Shown here: piece by piece, positions 25,441 to 34,076 of the stretch
How positions within the stretch are numbered: position 1 is the stretch's first letter
How the letters are laid out: each line of letters opens with the position of its first letter
Source: Pseudovibrio sp. M1P-2-3
GTDB taxonomy: Bacteria; Pseudomonadota; Alphaproteobacteria; Rhizobiales; Stappiaceae
Assembly (NCBI RefSeq): GCF_031501865.1
Contig: NZ_JARRCW010000001.1
Location: forward strand, 3,183,001 to 3,247,000
DNA length: 64,000 nucleotides
Reading direction: 5' to 3'
Notes under the pieces: model-generated
What the model was told of the DNA's origin: nothing
Seen by the model: the letters and a program-made list of their open reading frames with translations, nothing else
The model's database searches: none
Translations under genes and position numbers: made by a program

Positions 25441-25511
25441 CTTCCCAATAGTGAATATATTGGGGTTCTAAAACAGGCCACTTTAGGACCCCTAATAGAA
25501 CCCCAAAATCG

Positions 25512-26294
25512 TCAGTTACTGATGATCAATTCATGGGCCTCCTTCGTGCCCTTCGCACCCAAGGTGTAATTGAGGTTCACCTTCTCAAAATCAAAGCCAG
25601 AAAAGATTTCTCTGATCTGGGGAACATCATTTATTGAAAGCAGGAAATGGCCTTTGATGTTACGGAGCTGTTCCGCCAAGGTGCTGTAATCACCTTTGCT
25701 GAATATGCCTTTGCCGTAATAGGTTTCACTATTCCAGTAGGGTGGATCCAGATAGAACAGGGTCTCCTTGCGATCATAGCGTTTGATGCAATCAGCAAAT
25801 GGCAGACGTTCTATAACGACCCGCGAAAGCCGTTCGTGTACCTCTTCCAGCATAGGCACCAGTTTAGTAAGATCGAAAGTGGCTGGCCGCAATGACACAC
25901 CAAAGTTACGCCCCTCTACCTTACCGCCAAAAGCGGTGCGCTGAAGATAAAGAAAGCGGGCGGCCCGCTCCAGATCGGTCAAAGTAGCCGGATCGGTTGC
26001 TTTGAGGCGTTCAAACTCGCTGCGGCTTGTGATCTGGAATTTCAAGACATCCAGAAACTGCGGGTAGTGGCGCTGAAGTATGCGGAACAGGTTGACCACA
26101 TCCCCAGAAATGTCATTGATGATTTCGCACTTCGGGGCGGCTGATCTGCGGAAAAAGATACCGCCCATTCCAACAAACGGCTCAACATAAGTTTGATGGC
26201 TAATGGCTTCTATGCGTCCAGTGATATGTTTAGAGAGAAGACTTTTACCACCTACATAAGGCGCGATGGGCCGAACAGACTCGACTTTGTTCAT
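25512..26294 (-). CDS. D12-class DNA adenine methyltransferase (Dam-like)
   Basis: A 260-aa N6-adenine methyltransferase. The SAM motif is PYVGGKSLLSKHI near the N terminus followed by VEPFVGMGGIFF, and the catalytic motif is DPPYWNSETYYG at about residue 185. The order SAM motif before DPPY marks the alpha/D12 group that includes Dam. In phage sense it is the last gene, at the right end, where Mu carries the DNA-modification gene mom; a role in protecting phage DNA from host restriction is therefore likely. A hairpin separates it from the tail genes. Target sequence unknown. Confidence 0.85.
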   Translation of the reverse strand: MNKVESVRPIAPYVGGKSLLSKHITGRIEAISHQTYVEPFVGMGGIFFRRSAAPKCEIINDISGDVVNLFRILQRHYPQFLDVLKFQITSRSEFERLKATDPATLTDLERAARFLYLQRTAFGGKVEGRNFGVSLRPATFDLTKLVPMLEEVHERLSRVVIERLPFADCIKRYDRKETLFYLDPPYWNSETYYGKGIFSKGDYSTLAEQLRNIKGHFLLSINDVPQIREIFSGFDFEKVNLNYTLGAKGTKEAHELIISN

Positions 26295-26333
26295 TCTGTT
26301 TCTTTCTTATTATATGAAGCTATATAGAGAACA

Positions 26334-26357
26334 CCCACGCACAAAATGATGCGTGGG
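26334..26357 (-). terminator. Stem-loop after the tail-fibre genes
   Basis: An 8-bp perfect stem, CCCACGCA/TGCGTGGG, with an 8-base loop, lies after the last fibre-region gene and before the methyltransferase. No strong T-run follows. Confidence 0.45.
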
Positions 26358-26375
26358 CACTTATTGAAAGGCTGA

Positions 26376-26861
26376 TTAATTAGCGAGTGTCGCCGCCTGT
26401 GCTTTCAGGCCATCCACCACGGCCTTAGCGGCTTGGCATTTAGCCTCACACCCATCTGCACTAGATACCGCAGCTTGCAGGCTGGCGCGGGCAGCTTCTG
26501 CATTGGCTCCAAACGTACGCCATGCGTCTGCTTTGGTGATAATCAGGTCAGCAAGTTCTTGCTTGGAAAGCCCTCGCGCTGGCGCTTCAGCGGCGAGGGT
26601 CGGGTAGTCTGTACCATCACCGGAATAGCCAGCCGCCTTAAAAGCTCGTGCTTCTGTTTCCTTGGCCATATAGCGGGCCGTGCGGCTGGCAGAGGCCGTG
26701 AAGGCCTTATCAGCCACCTCATCCAGTTTACTCATGTAGTCAGCCGTAACGTGGCGATTCACAGCCGTGTCAATTGAAGCTTGTGCCACACCAGCAGCTT
26801 CAAGGTAGGCTTCATCACCATAGTAAGTGCGACCATTATGTTTGATTGAAAGTTCAGGCAT
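26376..26861 (-). CDS. Phage tail fibre-region protein (assembly-like)
   Basis: A 161-aa alanine-rich protein that follows the fibre genes on the same strand with a 15-base gap. It begins with a short strand-rich part (LSIKHNGRTYYGDEAYLEAAG), then long helices. Position just after a fibre gene is where tail-fibre assembly or cap proteins are encoded in Mu- and P2-type phages. No specific family motif was seen, so the role rests on position. Confidence 0.55.
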   Translation of the reverse strand: MPELSIKHNGRTYYGDEAYLEAAGVAQASIDTAVNRHVTADYMSKLDEVADKAFTASASRTARYMAKETEARAFKAAGYSGDGTDYPTLAAEAPARGLSKQELADLIITKADAWRTFGANAEAARASLQAAVSSADGCEAKCQAAKAVVDGLKAQAATLAN

Positions 26862-26876
26862 TTAAAGTCTCCAGTT

Positions 26877-27614
26877 TTAAGCGGAAGTGAGGTTGGAGCG
26901 AATGTGGGCGTAGCTGTTTGGGTCTTCACCATCTGCAACACCTTCGATCAGGTGTCCCGCTACATCGTCAGAAAATGCCAAATTGGAGGCCCAAAACCCG
27001 ACTGGCCCACCCCAAGAACCAACAAGCGCCACAGCTGAATCTGAGTTTGCGATTTCAACGCTGGATGAGCGGGCAAAAAAGTCGATTTGACCCTCTGAGA
27101 TGATAACCTTTTTAATCCACTCGTCGTCATCAGGAACGTCTGGAAGTTCAAGTGTGACGTTGCGCACATCAAACGTCACGTTGCCGGGGGACCCAATAAA
27201 AGCTGGATGCCGTTGGCCGTCCTCTTGTGGGGAGGTTACTGATTCATCTGCGAACCGAAAGCGACGATCCACAGGGTCTCCATTATTGTCAACCCCATTC
27301 AAGATCACGTGTAGTGCATGGTTTGTGGTCGCTTTTTGCAGAACGACATCACCCAGCAGATTTAACTGGGCTCTCCTTGCACCAGAAACAAGGGTGATAG
27401 CTTTCTCTGGCGTTGCCACAGCAGTTTGAGCAGTCATCCCGGCATTGGAATCATCTCCCCCTGCCGGGTCAACCCAGATTGTTATATTGCTGTTGGACAT
27501 TTCAGAAATAGCTGTGTCCACTTTGGCATCAATAGCCGCGCTCTTTGCGTTGAATGTGTTGACCAGATTGCGGGCTTCAGCGGTTAGAGCGGTGATGTCT
27601 TCAGTTAAACTCAT
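26877..27614 (-). CDS. Phage tail fibre/spike protein
   Basis: A 245-aa protein with a helical N terminus (about residues 1-45) followed by a strand-rich body that starts ITIWVDPAGGDDSNAGMTAQTAVATPEKAI. The 'DP.GGDDSN.G....A..TP..A' pattern is typical of beta-helix spike domains. It overlaps the upstream fibre gene by 4 bases (ATGA), so it is part of the tail-end operon. Likely binds or degrades a surface polysaccharide on the host cell; receptor not predictable. Confidence 0.6.
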   Translation of the reverse strand: MSLTEDITALTAEARNLVNTFNAKSAAIDAKVDTAISEMSNSNITIWVDPAGGDDSNAGMTAQTAVATPEKAITLVSGARRAQLNLLGDVVLQKATTNHALHVILNGVDNNGDPVDRRFRFADESVTSPQEDGQRHPAFIGSPGNVTFDVRNVTLELPDVPDDDEWIKKVIISEGQIDFFARSSSVEIANSDSAVALVGSWGGPVGFWASNLAFSDDVAGHLIEGVADGEDPNSYAHIRSNLTSA

Positions 27615-28414
27615 GGCTGGGTTTCTCCATTGGCAAGTTGATAAATTTCGGTTTTGAGAGCCGTGAGCTGGTGGCTCAAGCTCTCAAGGCTGGAATAGAC
27701 TGTCCGGTCAGCTTCCATGCGTCGCTCCAGCGCTGCAATTCGATCCGCCAGCAAGGTATTCTGATGCAAAGAATTGATGGCAACAGCGGCCAGCTGTGCA
27801 AATTCGCCGTCATAGTTGCGGGCATCAACCACAGACACACGGCGGCTGAGCTGTTCCTGCATGGCGTAAAGAATGCGGTCTGCCTGCACCCGACGCTCTA
27901 AGGCCCCCAGCCGGTCACCATGCCCCACGGAAAGGCTCAACAGGCTAAGTATACCACCGCCAAGCTGTGCCCATTCAGAACCAAAAAACAGGTTGAGATC
28001 CACGTCACCGGACACCTCGATAACACCTGTTGGCAGGCCGGAAAGGGCCAGAACGTAGTTGAAGGCCAGCGGGACACCGGGGGTAAACTGGGCCATCGGC
28101 GTTGTCGGGTCGGACCACACAGCAAGCAGTGTACCGTCTTCCAGAATGATACCGACCTCAGCAATCTCAAAGGCTGGTCCATCATCCAGCAGGGCGTTGA
28201 TCTCAATGTTAAAGTCATCAACATAGCGCCCACCAAGGACTGGAATGCGGTGGCGTTCATTACGAAGGCCCGTTTCAAAGCCATCCGGCGTATAGCGCTC
28301 ATCGCCCAGGGCAATATGGGTGATTTTGGCATTAAGACCATCATCACTGGCGTTAAATGCTGCCCGCATACCGTCACGGGTGACAATCGGGTTAAGGGCT
28401 GATATCCCGCTCAA
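27611..28414 (-). CDS. Tail fibre N-terminal protein (P2 gpH-like)
   Basis: The first ~150 residues match the baseplate-attachment domain of contractile-phage fibres: LNPIVTRDGMRAAFNAS, the ITHIALGDERYTPDG segment and EIAEVGIILEDGTLLAVWS. The rest is heptad-like coiled coil with two similar segments (DRLGALERRVQADR and DRIAALERRMEADR). It follows gpI with a 4-base overlap and is followed by the spike gene with another, so gpI, this protein and the spike are coupled. It should link fibres to the baseplate. Confidence 0.75.
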   Translation of the reverse strand: MSGISALNPIVTRDGMRAAFNASDDGLNAKITHIALGDERYTPDGFETGLRNERHRIPVLGGRYVDDFNIEINALLDDGPAFEIAEVGIILEDGTLLAVWSDPTTPMAQFTPGVPLAFNYVLALSGLPTGVIEVSGDVDLNLFFGSEWAQLGGGILSLLSLSVGHGDRLGALERRVQADRILYAMQEQLSRRVSVVDARNYDGEFAQLAAVAINSLHQNTLLADRIAALERRMEADRTVYSSLESLSHQLTALKTEIYQLANGETQP

Positions 28415-29160
28415 AGCTGTAACTCCCCTGAAATTGAAAGGAAACTGATGGTGCGCACGCTTGCGCCAAAGGCTAAGGAACCACGCATCTGTGGCAATGC
28501 AGTTTCACCGCTGATTTTCGCTAGTGAATGAGAGCGGGCAGCACCGCCAAACGCCACCTCACAGCCAAGCTTTGGTAGTGTGGCTTGCCCACTGACCTTA
28601 GCCATGCTTGCCGCCCGCGCCGTATTACCAACGCCAAGACCGCTTTTAAATTCTGCGCCTAATTGATACTGCGTGCCTTGTGACCAACGCTTGGTGGCGT
28701 CCACCATATGCAGTGAAGCATTCTGAATCTTGGCATTGAGGAAGGCTTCCTCGCCTTCAAACAGATGCTCGTTCACATAAATGGTAATCTGGTGTGTGTC
28801 GTGGTGGCCTTCTGGCTCCTGCTGCCACCAGTGCTCAATGGATGGGGTGATGCCCAAAAGCTCTTGCCCCAGTTTAACACCGTTATCCGTTCCCTTTTTC
28901 TCATGTAGCGCCCACCTGTGATCAATGAGGCGGCGGACAGCAATTTCCGGCAGACCGTCCGGGCTGACGAACTCTTCCAAAGAATTGTCATGCAAAGCCA
29001 GCTCCAGCACGTCGCGAGGCATTTCCTCGGCGGTGCGCATCAACAGGCTAGAGAAATCAAACTCCTTGGCCATCGCTTCAACGGCCCCAAGAATGGCGCG
29101 GGAGCGTTCGTCATTAATGCCCGGTGGAATCAAGGTTTCGGGGAACATGCGCTCAGCCAT
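28411..29160 (-). CDS. Phage tail protein I (P2 gpI-like)
   Basis: A 249-aa baseplate protein. The N terminus has the gpI-type region (PPGINDERSRAILGAVEAMAKEF, then PRDVLELALHDNSLEEFV and the IDHRWALHEKKGTDNG segment). The last third contains two similar glycine/alanine stretches (ARAASMAKVSGQATLPKLG and ARSHSLAKISGETALPQMR), an internal repeat not usual for gpI. The ATG at 29160 is preferred over the frame start at 29184 because it overlaps gpJ by only 8 bases. Confidence 0.78.
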   Translation of the reverse strand: MAERMFPETLIPPGINDERSRAILGAVEAMAKEFDFSSLLMRTAEEMPRDVLELALHDNSLEEFVSPDGLPEIAVRRLIDHRWALHEKKGTDNGVKLGQELLGITPSIEHWWQQEPEGHHDTHQITIYVNEHLFEGEEAFLNAKIQNASLHMVDATKRWSQGTQYQLGAEFKSGLGVGNTARAASMAKVSGQATLPKLGCEVAFGGAARSHSLAKISGETALPQMRGSLAFGASVRTISFLSISGELQL

Positions 29161-30310
29161 TGACCAGCTCCACCTCAAGATCAATGGAAGTCAGTACGGC
29201 AAACTGGACCGGTGATAGTTGGCGGCTGGAAAGGCCGTTAAGCTCCAATTCAATATCAACAAGATCGGCAAGAGAGCGGGCGGCGCAGGTTAAGGCGGAA
29301 AGCGCCAGATAGTCCCCTAAAGAGCGGGACCAGATACTTGCTGCCTCGGTAATTAAACCTTCAAGCGCTTGCTTGTTCCCCAGCTCATCAGCGCGAACCT
29401 TTGCGGTGCCCGTGATCGCAAAACTAACGGCTTCAGGGGCAAGGATGGCGAGATCATCCCCTTGCGGGCGTTTTTCTTCGAAGTCGAGCCAGTCATAAAG
29501 ACCTGCGTGGAACTCATCCGAGCCGATGCCCGCCTCCAGCAAGGGATAAACGGCAATATGCCCCGGCTCGGGCCGTAGCACTTCAACGTCAATAATGGCC
29601 GGAGAAAATGCCCGTGTCTGCTGGCGGTAGCTTTCCCGTGGTCCGGCTTTGGAGATACGGTCATGGGCAGACGCTGCCCGCTCTATCAAAGCGCTGTCGC
29701 TCTCTTCTTCAGCGCCGCCTGAAGTCTCGGTGATGTTGGATACGGTGACACCTGCAAGGCTCACAGGATTAGCCAAGGTGGTCAGCTGTCCCGCCACAAA
29801 ACCGTTGCCACGGGTGCCTGTAACGGTTGCGGCGGCTTGGCCACTGGCATTCAAGGCCCCGGCAGGAATAGTCAAATCCTCATCAAGGGCAAAGCTGAGG
29901 GCGTCTTCACTGCCACTGGCAACCAAGGTGCCTTTGGGGATGATTGTGTCTGTGATGCTGACCGCTTCAAGTGTGAACTCCAACAGGCAGACCGCAGGAG
30001 ACGCCAGCAGGCGAAACGTGGAGTTATTGGCCGCGCCCACGTCCAGATCATGGCCATGGGAAAACAGCAGCCAACGCTTTTCGCTGGCCTCTTGCGCCTG
30101 CCGACCGAGCAGGGAAAAGCAATAGGACAGCATGTCAATCAGGACCATTTCGTTTTGCGCGGGGTACAGCTTGCGCTTGGGGCCTTCTTCGGCATTCTCA
30201 AACCAATCCACCAGCTTAGCTTTCCATTCGCTGGAATGGGTATAGAACAGCTTAGGGGCACCACGGGAAATCAGGTCTTTGGGCGAGAGGGTTTTGATCA
30301 AACCTGCCAT
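29153..30310 (-). CDS. Baseplate protein J (gpJ/gp47 family)
   Basis: A 385-aa protein of the baseplate J family, with the YPAQNEMVLIDMLSYC N-terminal region, the middle part AGQLTTLANPVSLAGVTVSN and SALIERAASAHD, and the C-terminal GPRESYRQQTRAFSP and DVEVLRPEPGHI elements. It forms part of the wedge that triggers sheath contraction. Its ATG overlaps the stop of gpW by one base. Confidence 0.88.
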   Translation of the reverse strand: MAGLIKTLSPKDLISRGAPKLFYTHSSEWKAKLVDWFENAEEGPKRKLYPAQNEMVLIDMLSYCFSLLGRQAQEASEKRWLLFSHGHDLDVGAANNSTFRLLASPAVCLLEFTLEAVSITDTIIPKGTLVASGSEDALSFALDEDLTIPAGALNASGQAAATVTGTRGNGFVAGQLTTLANPVSLAGVTVSNITETSGGAEEESDSALIERAASAHDRISKAGPRESYRQQTRAFSPAIIDVEVLRPEPGHIAVYPLLEAGIGSDEFHAGLYDWLDFEEKRPQGDDLAILAPEAVSFAITGTAKVRADELGNKQALEGLITEAASIWSRSLGDYLALSALTCAARSLADLVDIELELNGLSSRQLSPVQFAVLTSIDLEVELVNG

Positions 30311-30693
30311 CAGGTGGCCCTCTGCAGATCAACAACGGTGCGCTGCAACTCTGCCTCCACCGCTTCTACCGGATACCAGCTGATGGTGGCCCGAAAGTGG
30401 GCAAAGCCGGAGGCTTCCGCATCCACACGTTCCAGCACCACCCGCTCTTCCCATTTAGTGATGGCATCCCAAATTTCCTTGGAGATGCCGGGAACAGCTT
30501 CCGCAGGTGGCCGGTCGATATAAGAAAGAGCATCGCAGAATTTTTCCGGCTCTGTTGGAACCGAAAGCTTAGGCGTTAAAACAATGATGCGCAGACTTTG
30601 GGCAAGGTCTTCAAGACCGATGGCAACCCTGTCCCAGTCAGCCTCGGGGCCGAGCTTTATCTTGTGTTGCCAATGTAGATGTTGAAGTTCCAT
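30310..30693 (-). CDS. Baseplate wedge protein (gpW/gp25 family)
   Basis: A 127-aa protein with the compact lysozyme-like fold of gp25/gpW: a conserved N-terminal helix (DWDRVAIGLEDLAQSL), the central VPTEPEKFCDALSYIDRP loop and a final strand pair with WEERVVLERVDAEASGFAHFRATISW. It initiates sheath assembly at the baseplate. In phage order it normally follows gpV, but here a cargo gene is inserted between the two. Confidence 0.85.
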   Translation of the reverse strand: MELQHLHWQHKIKLGPEADWDRVAIGLEDLAQSLRIIVLTPKLSVPTEPEKFCDALSYIDRPPAEAVPGISKEIWDAITKWEERVVLERVDAEASGFAHFRATISWYPVEAVEAELQRTVVDLQRAT

Positions 30694-30760
30694 GCTGACA
30701 GAAAACCTTGGGTGTTTGTTGTTCTGTCAGCAGGATAGGAAAGGAGGTCAGAAAAGGTTA

Positions 30761-30773
30761 CGGAAGTGTTCCG
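30761..30773. repeat. Imperfect CGGAA-GTTCCG dyad
   Basis: CGGAAGTGTTCCG, a near match to the recurring phage palindrome CGGAAC-N-GTTCCG, lies after the abortive-infection-type gene. On the minus strand a CCTTTTC stretch follows, so it could terminate that gene. Confidence 0.35.
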
Positions 30774-30800
30774 GCGGGATTTCCATCAAATAATGAGTGC

Positions 30801-31748
30801 CTATGCAAAGGCACTTTGGTTGTAAAGTTTTATGATTTTTGGTTCAACTAAGTCGTCGTGTACTAGGTGTTTTAAGAACCCATATCTCTCTACAAGTGGT
30901 TTAAACTTTTCACGGCCATTTATTGAAGCACAATTGTAAAGCAGTATCTCAAGCTCGGATTTCGAGAGCTGAGCCCGTACGATATTGGTGTAAAACCGTT
31001 GGTCTGAGGGACAACTTCTATCAATAAACTCAATAATACTGTACAATGTAAGGAAGTAGTGATTTAAGCTATCCGCCATTTCCATAAAGAATTCATCATA
31101 TATTTCAGTAATAAAGTCTATTTCTTCTATGAATTCTTCAGCTTCTAATAAAGCGCTCTCTTTTAATGCCTTGTTCTTTTCTCTTTCTGCTTCACCCATT
31201 AATAGCATCATCACTGAGTCGTCTATGCCATGTTTCGAGAGACATTTTGATTTTATATTACTTTCCTTACGTCTTTTAAGGTCCCAAAGTTTGGATTTAA
31301 ATACTCTAAAAGACATCTTTCCAATAATCTTCGTTGAACTTGAATTCGGGTGATTCGATGCAATTGACAATTGCTCAGTTAAGTCTGATAACAGTTTCAG
31401 CATTTGAAAGAATGTCACTTCGAACGCCTGCTTGCTATGGTTTGCGTTTTGTAGTTCAAGATGCTGTGTTTGCTCATCAAGCATCTGTTTTGTTCGCCTA
31501 GCATCTTTTTTGGTTATCCGAAGTTCATGCTGCTGAAGCAAGATCGCATAGCAAAGGCCCGCGAGCGCAAGCCCAGAAAATAAAGCATTCACAGCTCCAA
31601 AAGTGTCGCCAAATGTACCTCTCTCATCAGCTTCTAAGTACCAAAAACCAAGCCACCAATTGCCAATCCAAAATAAGACTACCAGTGCAATCGCACCTAC
31701 AATATATATTCTTTTAATACCCTGATCTTCGATGTTGTTCTCAGCCAT
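30801..31748 (-). CDS. Putative phage abortive-infection membrane protein (PF16872-like)
   Basis: A 315-aa protein with two N-terminal membrane segments (residues ~14-34 and ~50-68) and the family-typical GTFGDTFGAVNALFSGLALAG stretch leading into LLQQHELRITKKD. A coiled coil follows (TKQMLDEQTQHLELQN), then a helical domain ending in FYTNIVRAQLSKSELEILLYNC, the pattern of the putative phage abortive-infection family. It interrupts the baseplate cluster between gpV and gpW, is AT-rich, and has its own candidate promoter, so it is a cargo (moron) gene. Exclusion of competing phages is inferred from the family name and place; it has not been shown for this protein. Confidence 0.75.
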   Translation of the reverse strand: MAENNIEDQGIKRIYIVGAIALVVLFWIGNWWLGFWYLEADERGTFGDTFGAVNALFSGLALAGLCYAILLQQHELRITKKDARRTKQMLDEQTQHLELQNANHSKQAFEVTFFQMLKLLSDLTEQLSIASNHPNSSSTKIIGKMSFRVFKSKLWDLKRRKESNIKSKCLSKHGIDDSVMMLLMGEAEREKNKALKESALLEAEEFIEEIDFITEIYDEFFMEMADSLNHYFLTLYSIIEFIDRSCPSDQRFYTNIVRAQLSKSELEILLYNCASINGREKFKPLVERYGFLKHLVHDDLVEPKIIKLYNQSAFA

Positions 31749-31751
31749 ACA

Positions 31752-31805
31752 ATAACCCCAATACTATATAGCCTTATAAATCCATCGATTCGTGAATGTG
31801 TTCAA
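31752..31805 (-). promoter_or_regulatory. Candidate promoter of the abortive-infection-type gene
   Basis: The AT-rich gap before the gene has TTGAAC (31800-31805) and TATA-like elements (TTTATAAGG, CTATATAG) 18-30 bases downstream on the minus strand. This would let the gene be expressed in the lysogen, apart from the late tail operon. Confidence 0.35.
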
Positions 31806-31811
31806 CGACTA

Positions 31812-32366
31812 TTACGCAGGTATTCCAGTATTGGCAGGCCCCGGCGTCACCTTGGTATGTAGGTGGGTATCCCCTACATTGGCGCCGTTATGAGTAAGGC
31901 TATCGCCCTCAATCTCCACATTGCCCTTCAGCTTGATACTATCCGCTTCCACGGTGAAACTGTCGGCCTTTGCGGTGATTGTCTTGGCCTCTACAACCAC
32001 GTTCTTGGCGTTCTTGATGGTCATATTACCAGAGCTACGCGAAACCGTGACTTCCAGCCCGCTTGCGTAAACGGTGTGTTCCAGATCATTGTCACTGGTG
32101 GGGGCTTTATCCTCTGCATTCCAAACCGCGCCTAGAACGCAGCCATCTTCCCCGTCCCAGTCCACCAGACAGTTTACCTGCTCGCCTACATTGGGCATGG
32201 ACCAGCTCTTGTTGGCTCCAGTGCCCCTCTGGTTGGCACTCATCCAGAAAGAGGTATTGTCGTCTTCATCACCAAAATTAACTTTAATGCGACCACCCTT
32301 GACCTCTTTAACCATACCGCGCCGATAGGGCGAATTCTTCTCATTCTCTCTGAACCTCTCAGACAC
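31812..32366 (-). CDS. Baseplate assembly/spike protein V (gpV family)
   Basis: A 184-aa spike protein. An OB-fold region (YRRGMVKEVKGGRIKVNFGDEDD, then GEQVNCLVDWDGEDGCVLGAVWNAEDKAP) is followed by a beta-helix of short repeats (NVVVEAKTITAKADSFTVEADSIKLKGNVEIEG). The end, HLHTKVTPGP, resembles the histidine metal-binding tip of gpV. The start is a GTG at 32366: GGAGG lies 6 bases upstream and it overlaps gpD by 8 bases. The longer frame is an artefact. Confidence 0.82.
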   Translation of the reverse strand: MSERFRENEKNSPYRRGMVKEVKGGRIKVNFGDEDDNTSFWMSANQRGTGANKSWSMPNVGEQVNCLVDWDGEDGCVLGAVWNAEDKAPTSDNDLEHTVYASGLEVTVSRSSGNMTIKNAKNVVVEAKTITAKADSFTVEADSIKLKGNVEIEGDSLTHNGANVGDTHLHTKVTPGPANTGIPA

Positions 32367-33351
32367 CTTTGGCCTCCAGTTTGGTTGTGTAGTTGGCCCG
32401 CGCCAGTTTGTGTGTGGCCTTATGAGTGAGGTAGTTGCCCGCGAACTTGCCATAGGTTGACCCCAGAGCAATCACTTGGCCTGCCACCAACAGCGGATCG
32501 CCCACCACGGTGATGTTGAGGGTGCGCTTGTCCTCATTGGCTTTGGCAAGGCGGCCCTTGGCCAGCTTCTTGGCGGAGGCTTCATCTTCCACCCGTTCGT
32601 CAATCTTCAAGGTATCGCCAGAGGGGGCGGCCAAGTCCTGCACTTCGCCCTTGATCAGCTTCTTGGAGCTTGGATCCAGATAGGAGACTTGCGCCTTGGA
32701 ATAGGTGTTGTGGGTCTTTTCCTGCACATCCCAGTTAATGACCTGAGTGCCCTCCACAATATCAAAGGTGCGCACTGGTTCTTGTTTCTCCAACTCATCA
32801 CGTTTGAAGAACACCAGCTTCTTGTCCTTGATGGAGAAGAAATAGCCATAATCCTCGGCAATGCGGCGGATGAACTGCAAGTCCCGCTCGCGGCGCTGGC
32901 GCTTGAAGTTGAATTTGATGGGTTCAATGTCACCTGAAACCGTGTAGCCATGGCGTTTGGCGATTTCTTCAATGATCTTCTGAAGGTCGCTATTCTCAAA
33001 GCCTTGGCTGCGCTGTGTGCGCTGTTCGGCTTCAGGAAAGGCGGAGACGGCTTTGAAGTTCAGTACTTCATTGGCCCTTGAGCCAGAGGCCCGAGGAATA
33101 TCCACCTGAAACTTGCCGCAGGGCATGACCATGCCGCCCCGATAGCCAATGGCGGCCTTAACCATATCCCCTTGCTCGGGACGCCACGGGCCGCGCCACA
33201 GGCCGGAGGCATCCAGCAGCTTCACCGCGATTTCATCGGCCTTGCCGTGGAGGTTGTCGGTAAAGGTGAAGTCCAGCAGTGATGGGGCCAGATCAGAGCC
33301 AACATCAACGCCGTTGATGATGAGGGAGACATAGGGTTCGGCCAGCTTCAT
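32359..33351 (-). CDS. Late control D protein (gpD, baseplate hub)
   Basis: A 330-aa protein of the gpD/VgrG-hub family. It has the LIINGVDVGSDLAPSLLDFTFTDN opening, the ALSDLQKIIEEIAKRHGYTVSGD-type helix, and the QRRERDLQFIRRIAEDYGYFFSIKDKKLVFF core that is the hallmark of the family. The ATG at 33351 overlaps the stop of gpX as ATGA. It forms the central hub under the tube. Confidence 0.88.
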   Translation of the reverse strand: MKLAEPYVSLIINGVDVGSDLAPSLLDFTFTDNLHGKADEIAVKLLDASGLWRGPWRPEQGDMVKAAIGYRGGMVMPCGKFQVDIPRASGSRANEVLNFKAVSAFPEAEQRTQRSQGFENSDLQKIIEEIAKRHGYTVSGDIEPIKFNFKRQRRERDLQFIRRIAEDYGYFFSIKDKKLVFFKRDELEKQEPVRTFDIVEGTQVINWDVQEKTHNTYSKAQVSYLDPSSKKLIKGEVQDLAAPSGDTLKIDERVEDEASAKKLAKGRLAKANEDKRTLNITVVGDPLLVAGQVIALGSTYGKFAGNYLTHKATHKLARANYTTKLEAKGV

Positions 33352-33611
33352 GCGCTTTGCCCCCGCTTCCATGGCGGCAACAAGCTCTCATCAATGGTTT
33401 CCTGCTCGATCACCGGAATGGTCAGGATAAGCCCGGCTGGCAACACCGAAGGGATCGGCTTGACCTCTTTCAAAAACTGGTCACGGTTGGCGGTGATCAA
33501 AAGATCAGACAGATCTGCATCGCCATAGTACTTGGCGGCCAAGGTATCCCACCGCTCACCAGGCTCGGTGGTGTGCTCTAAAAACTCGCCGGTCGCAACA
33601 GGTTCAGTCAT
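33348..33611 (-). CDS. Tail protein X (LysM-like)
   Basis: An 87-aa gpX protein with the LysM-like stretch ERWDTLAAKYYGDADLSDLLITANRDQ and the PSVLPAGLILTIPVIEQE closing strand. Phage tail X proteins connect tape measure and hub. It overlaps gpD by 4 bases and follows gpU with a short gap. Confidence 0.87.
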   Translation of the reverse strand: MTEPVATGEFLEHTTEPGERWDTLAAKYYGDADLSDLLITANRDQFLKEVKPIPSVLPAGLILTIPVIEQETIDESLLPPWKRGQSA

Positions 33612-33614
33612 GGG

Positions 33615-34073
33615 TTACCTCTTAATCAGCGGGTTGGTGAGGGCACGAGCGGTAGAGGCCACGGCAGAGCCAAGCAGCGACAGAACCGAATTTGGGACTT
33701 CCACAAGGCTAATGGAGGCTTCCAGCCGCACCACGCGGCCATGCTCGGTGGTTTTCTTGACTGTAAGTTGTGTTGACTTGATCTGGTAGCTCTTGCCCCC
33801 ATAGCCGCCAAAACCGAAGATCAACGGCATGACCGTGCCAAGGGCCTGTGCCGCCTTCAGCTTGGTATATTCGGCTTCGGGATTGCAGAAGCTTTCATCA
33901 AAGAAAAAGGAAAAGCTGCGCTTGTCCAGTTCCTGCCCACCCAGTTGCGGCACCGGCTTACCCCGCACCACCTTGTGCTCGTTAATGGTGGCGCTCAAGG
34001 TTTCGCTGGCAGCGGTGGGGCCTTGCATCACATTGGAAACACCCAGTTTAAACGGGCCAAGGTTTGCAAACAT
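33615..34073 (-). CDS. Tail protein U (gpU family)
   Basis: A 152-aa protein with features of P2 gpU: the LGPFKLGVSNVMQGPTAASE opening, GQELDKRSFSFFFDESFCNPEAEY, and GFGGYGGKSYQIKSTQLTV. It acts at the tail terminus or baseplate. It lies between tape measure and gpX in the normal P2 order. Confidence 0.83.
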   Translation of the reverse strand: MFANLGPFKLGVSNVMQGPTAASETLSATINEHKVVRGKPVPQLGGQELDKRSFSFFFDESFCNPEAEYTKLKAAQALGTVMPLIFGFGGYGGKSYQIKSTQLTVKKTTEHGRVVRLEASISLVEVPNSVLSLLGSAVASTARALTNPLIKR

Positions 34074-34076
34074 CGG

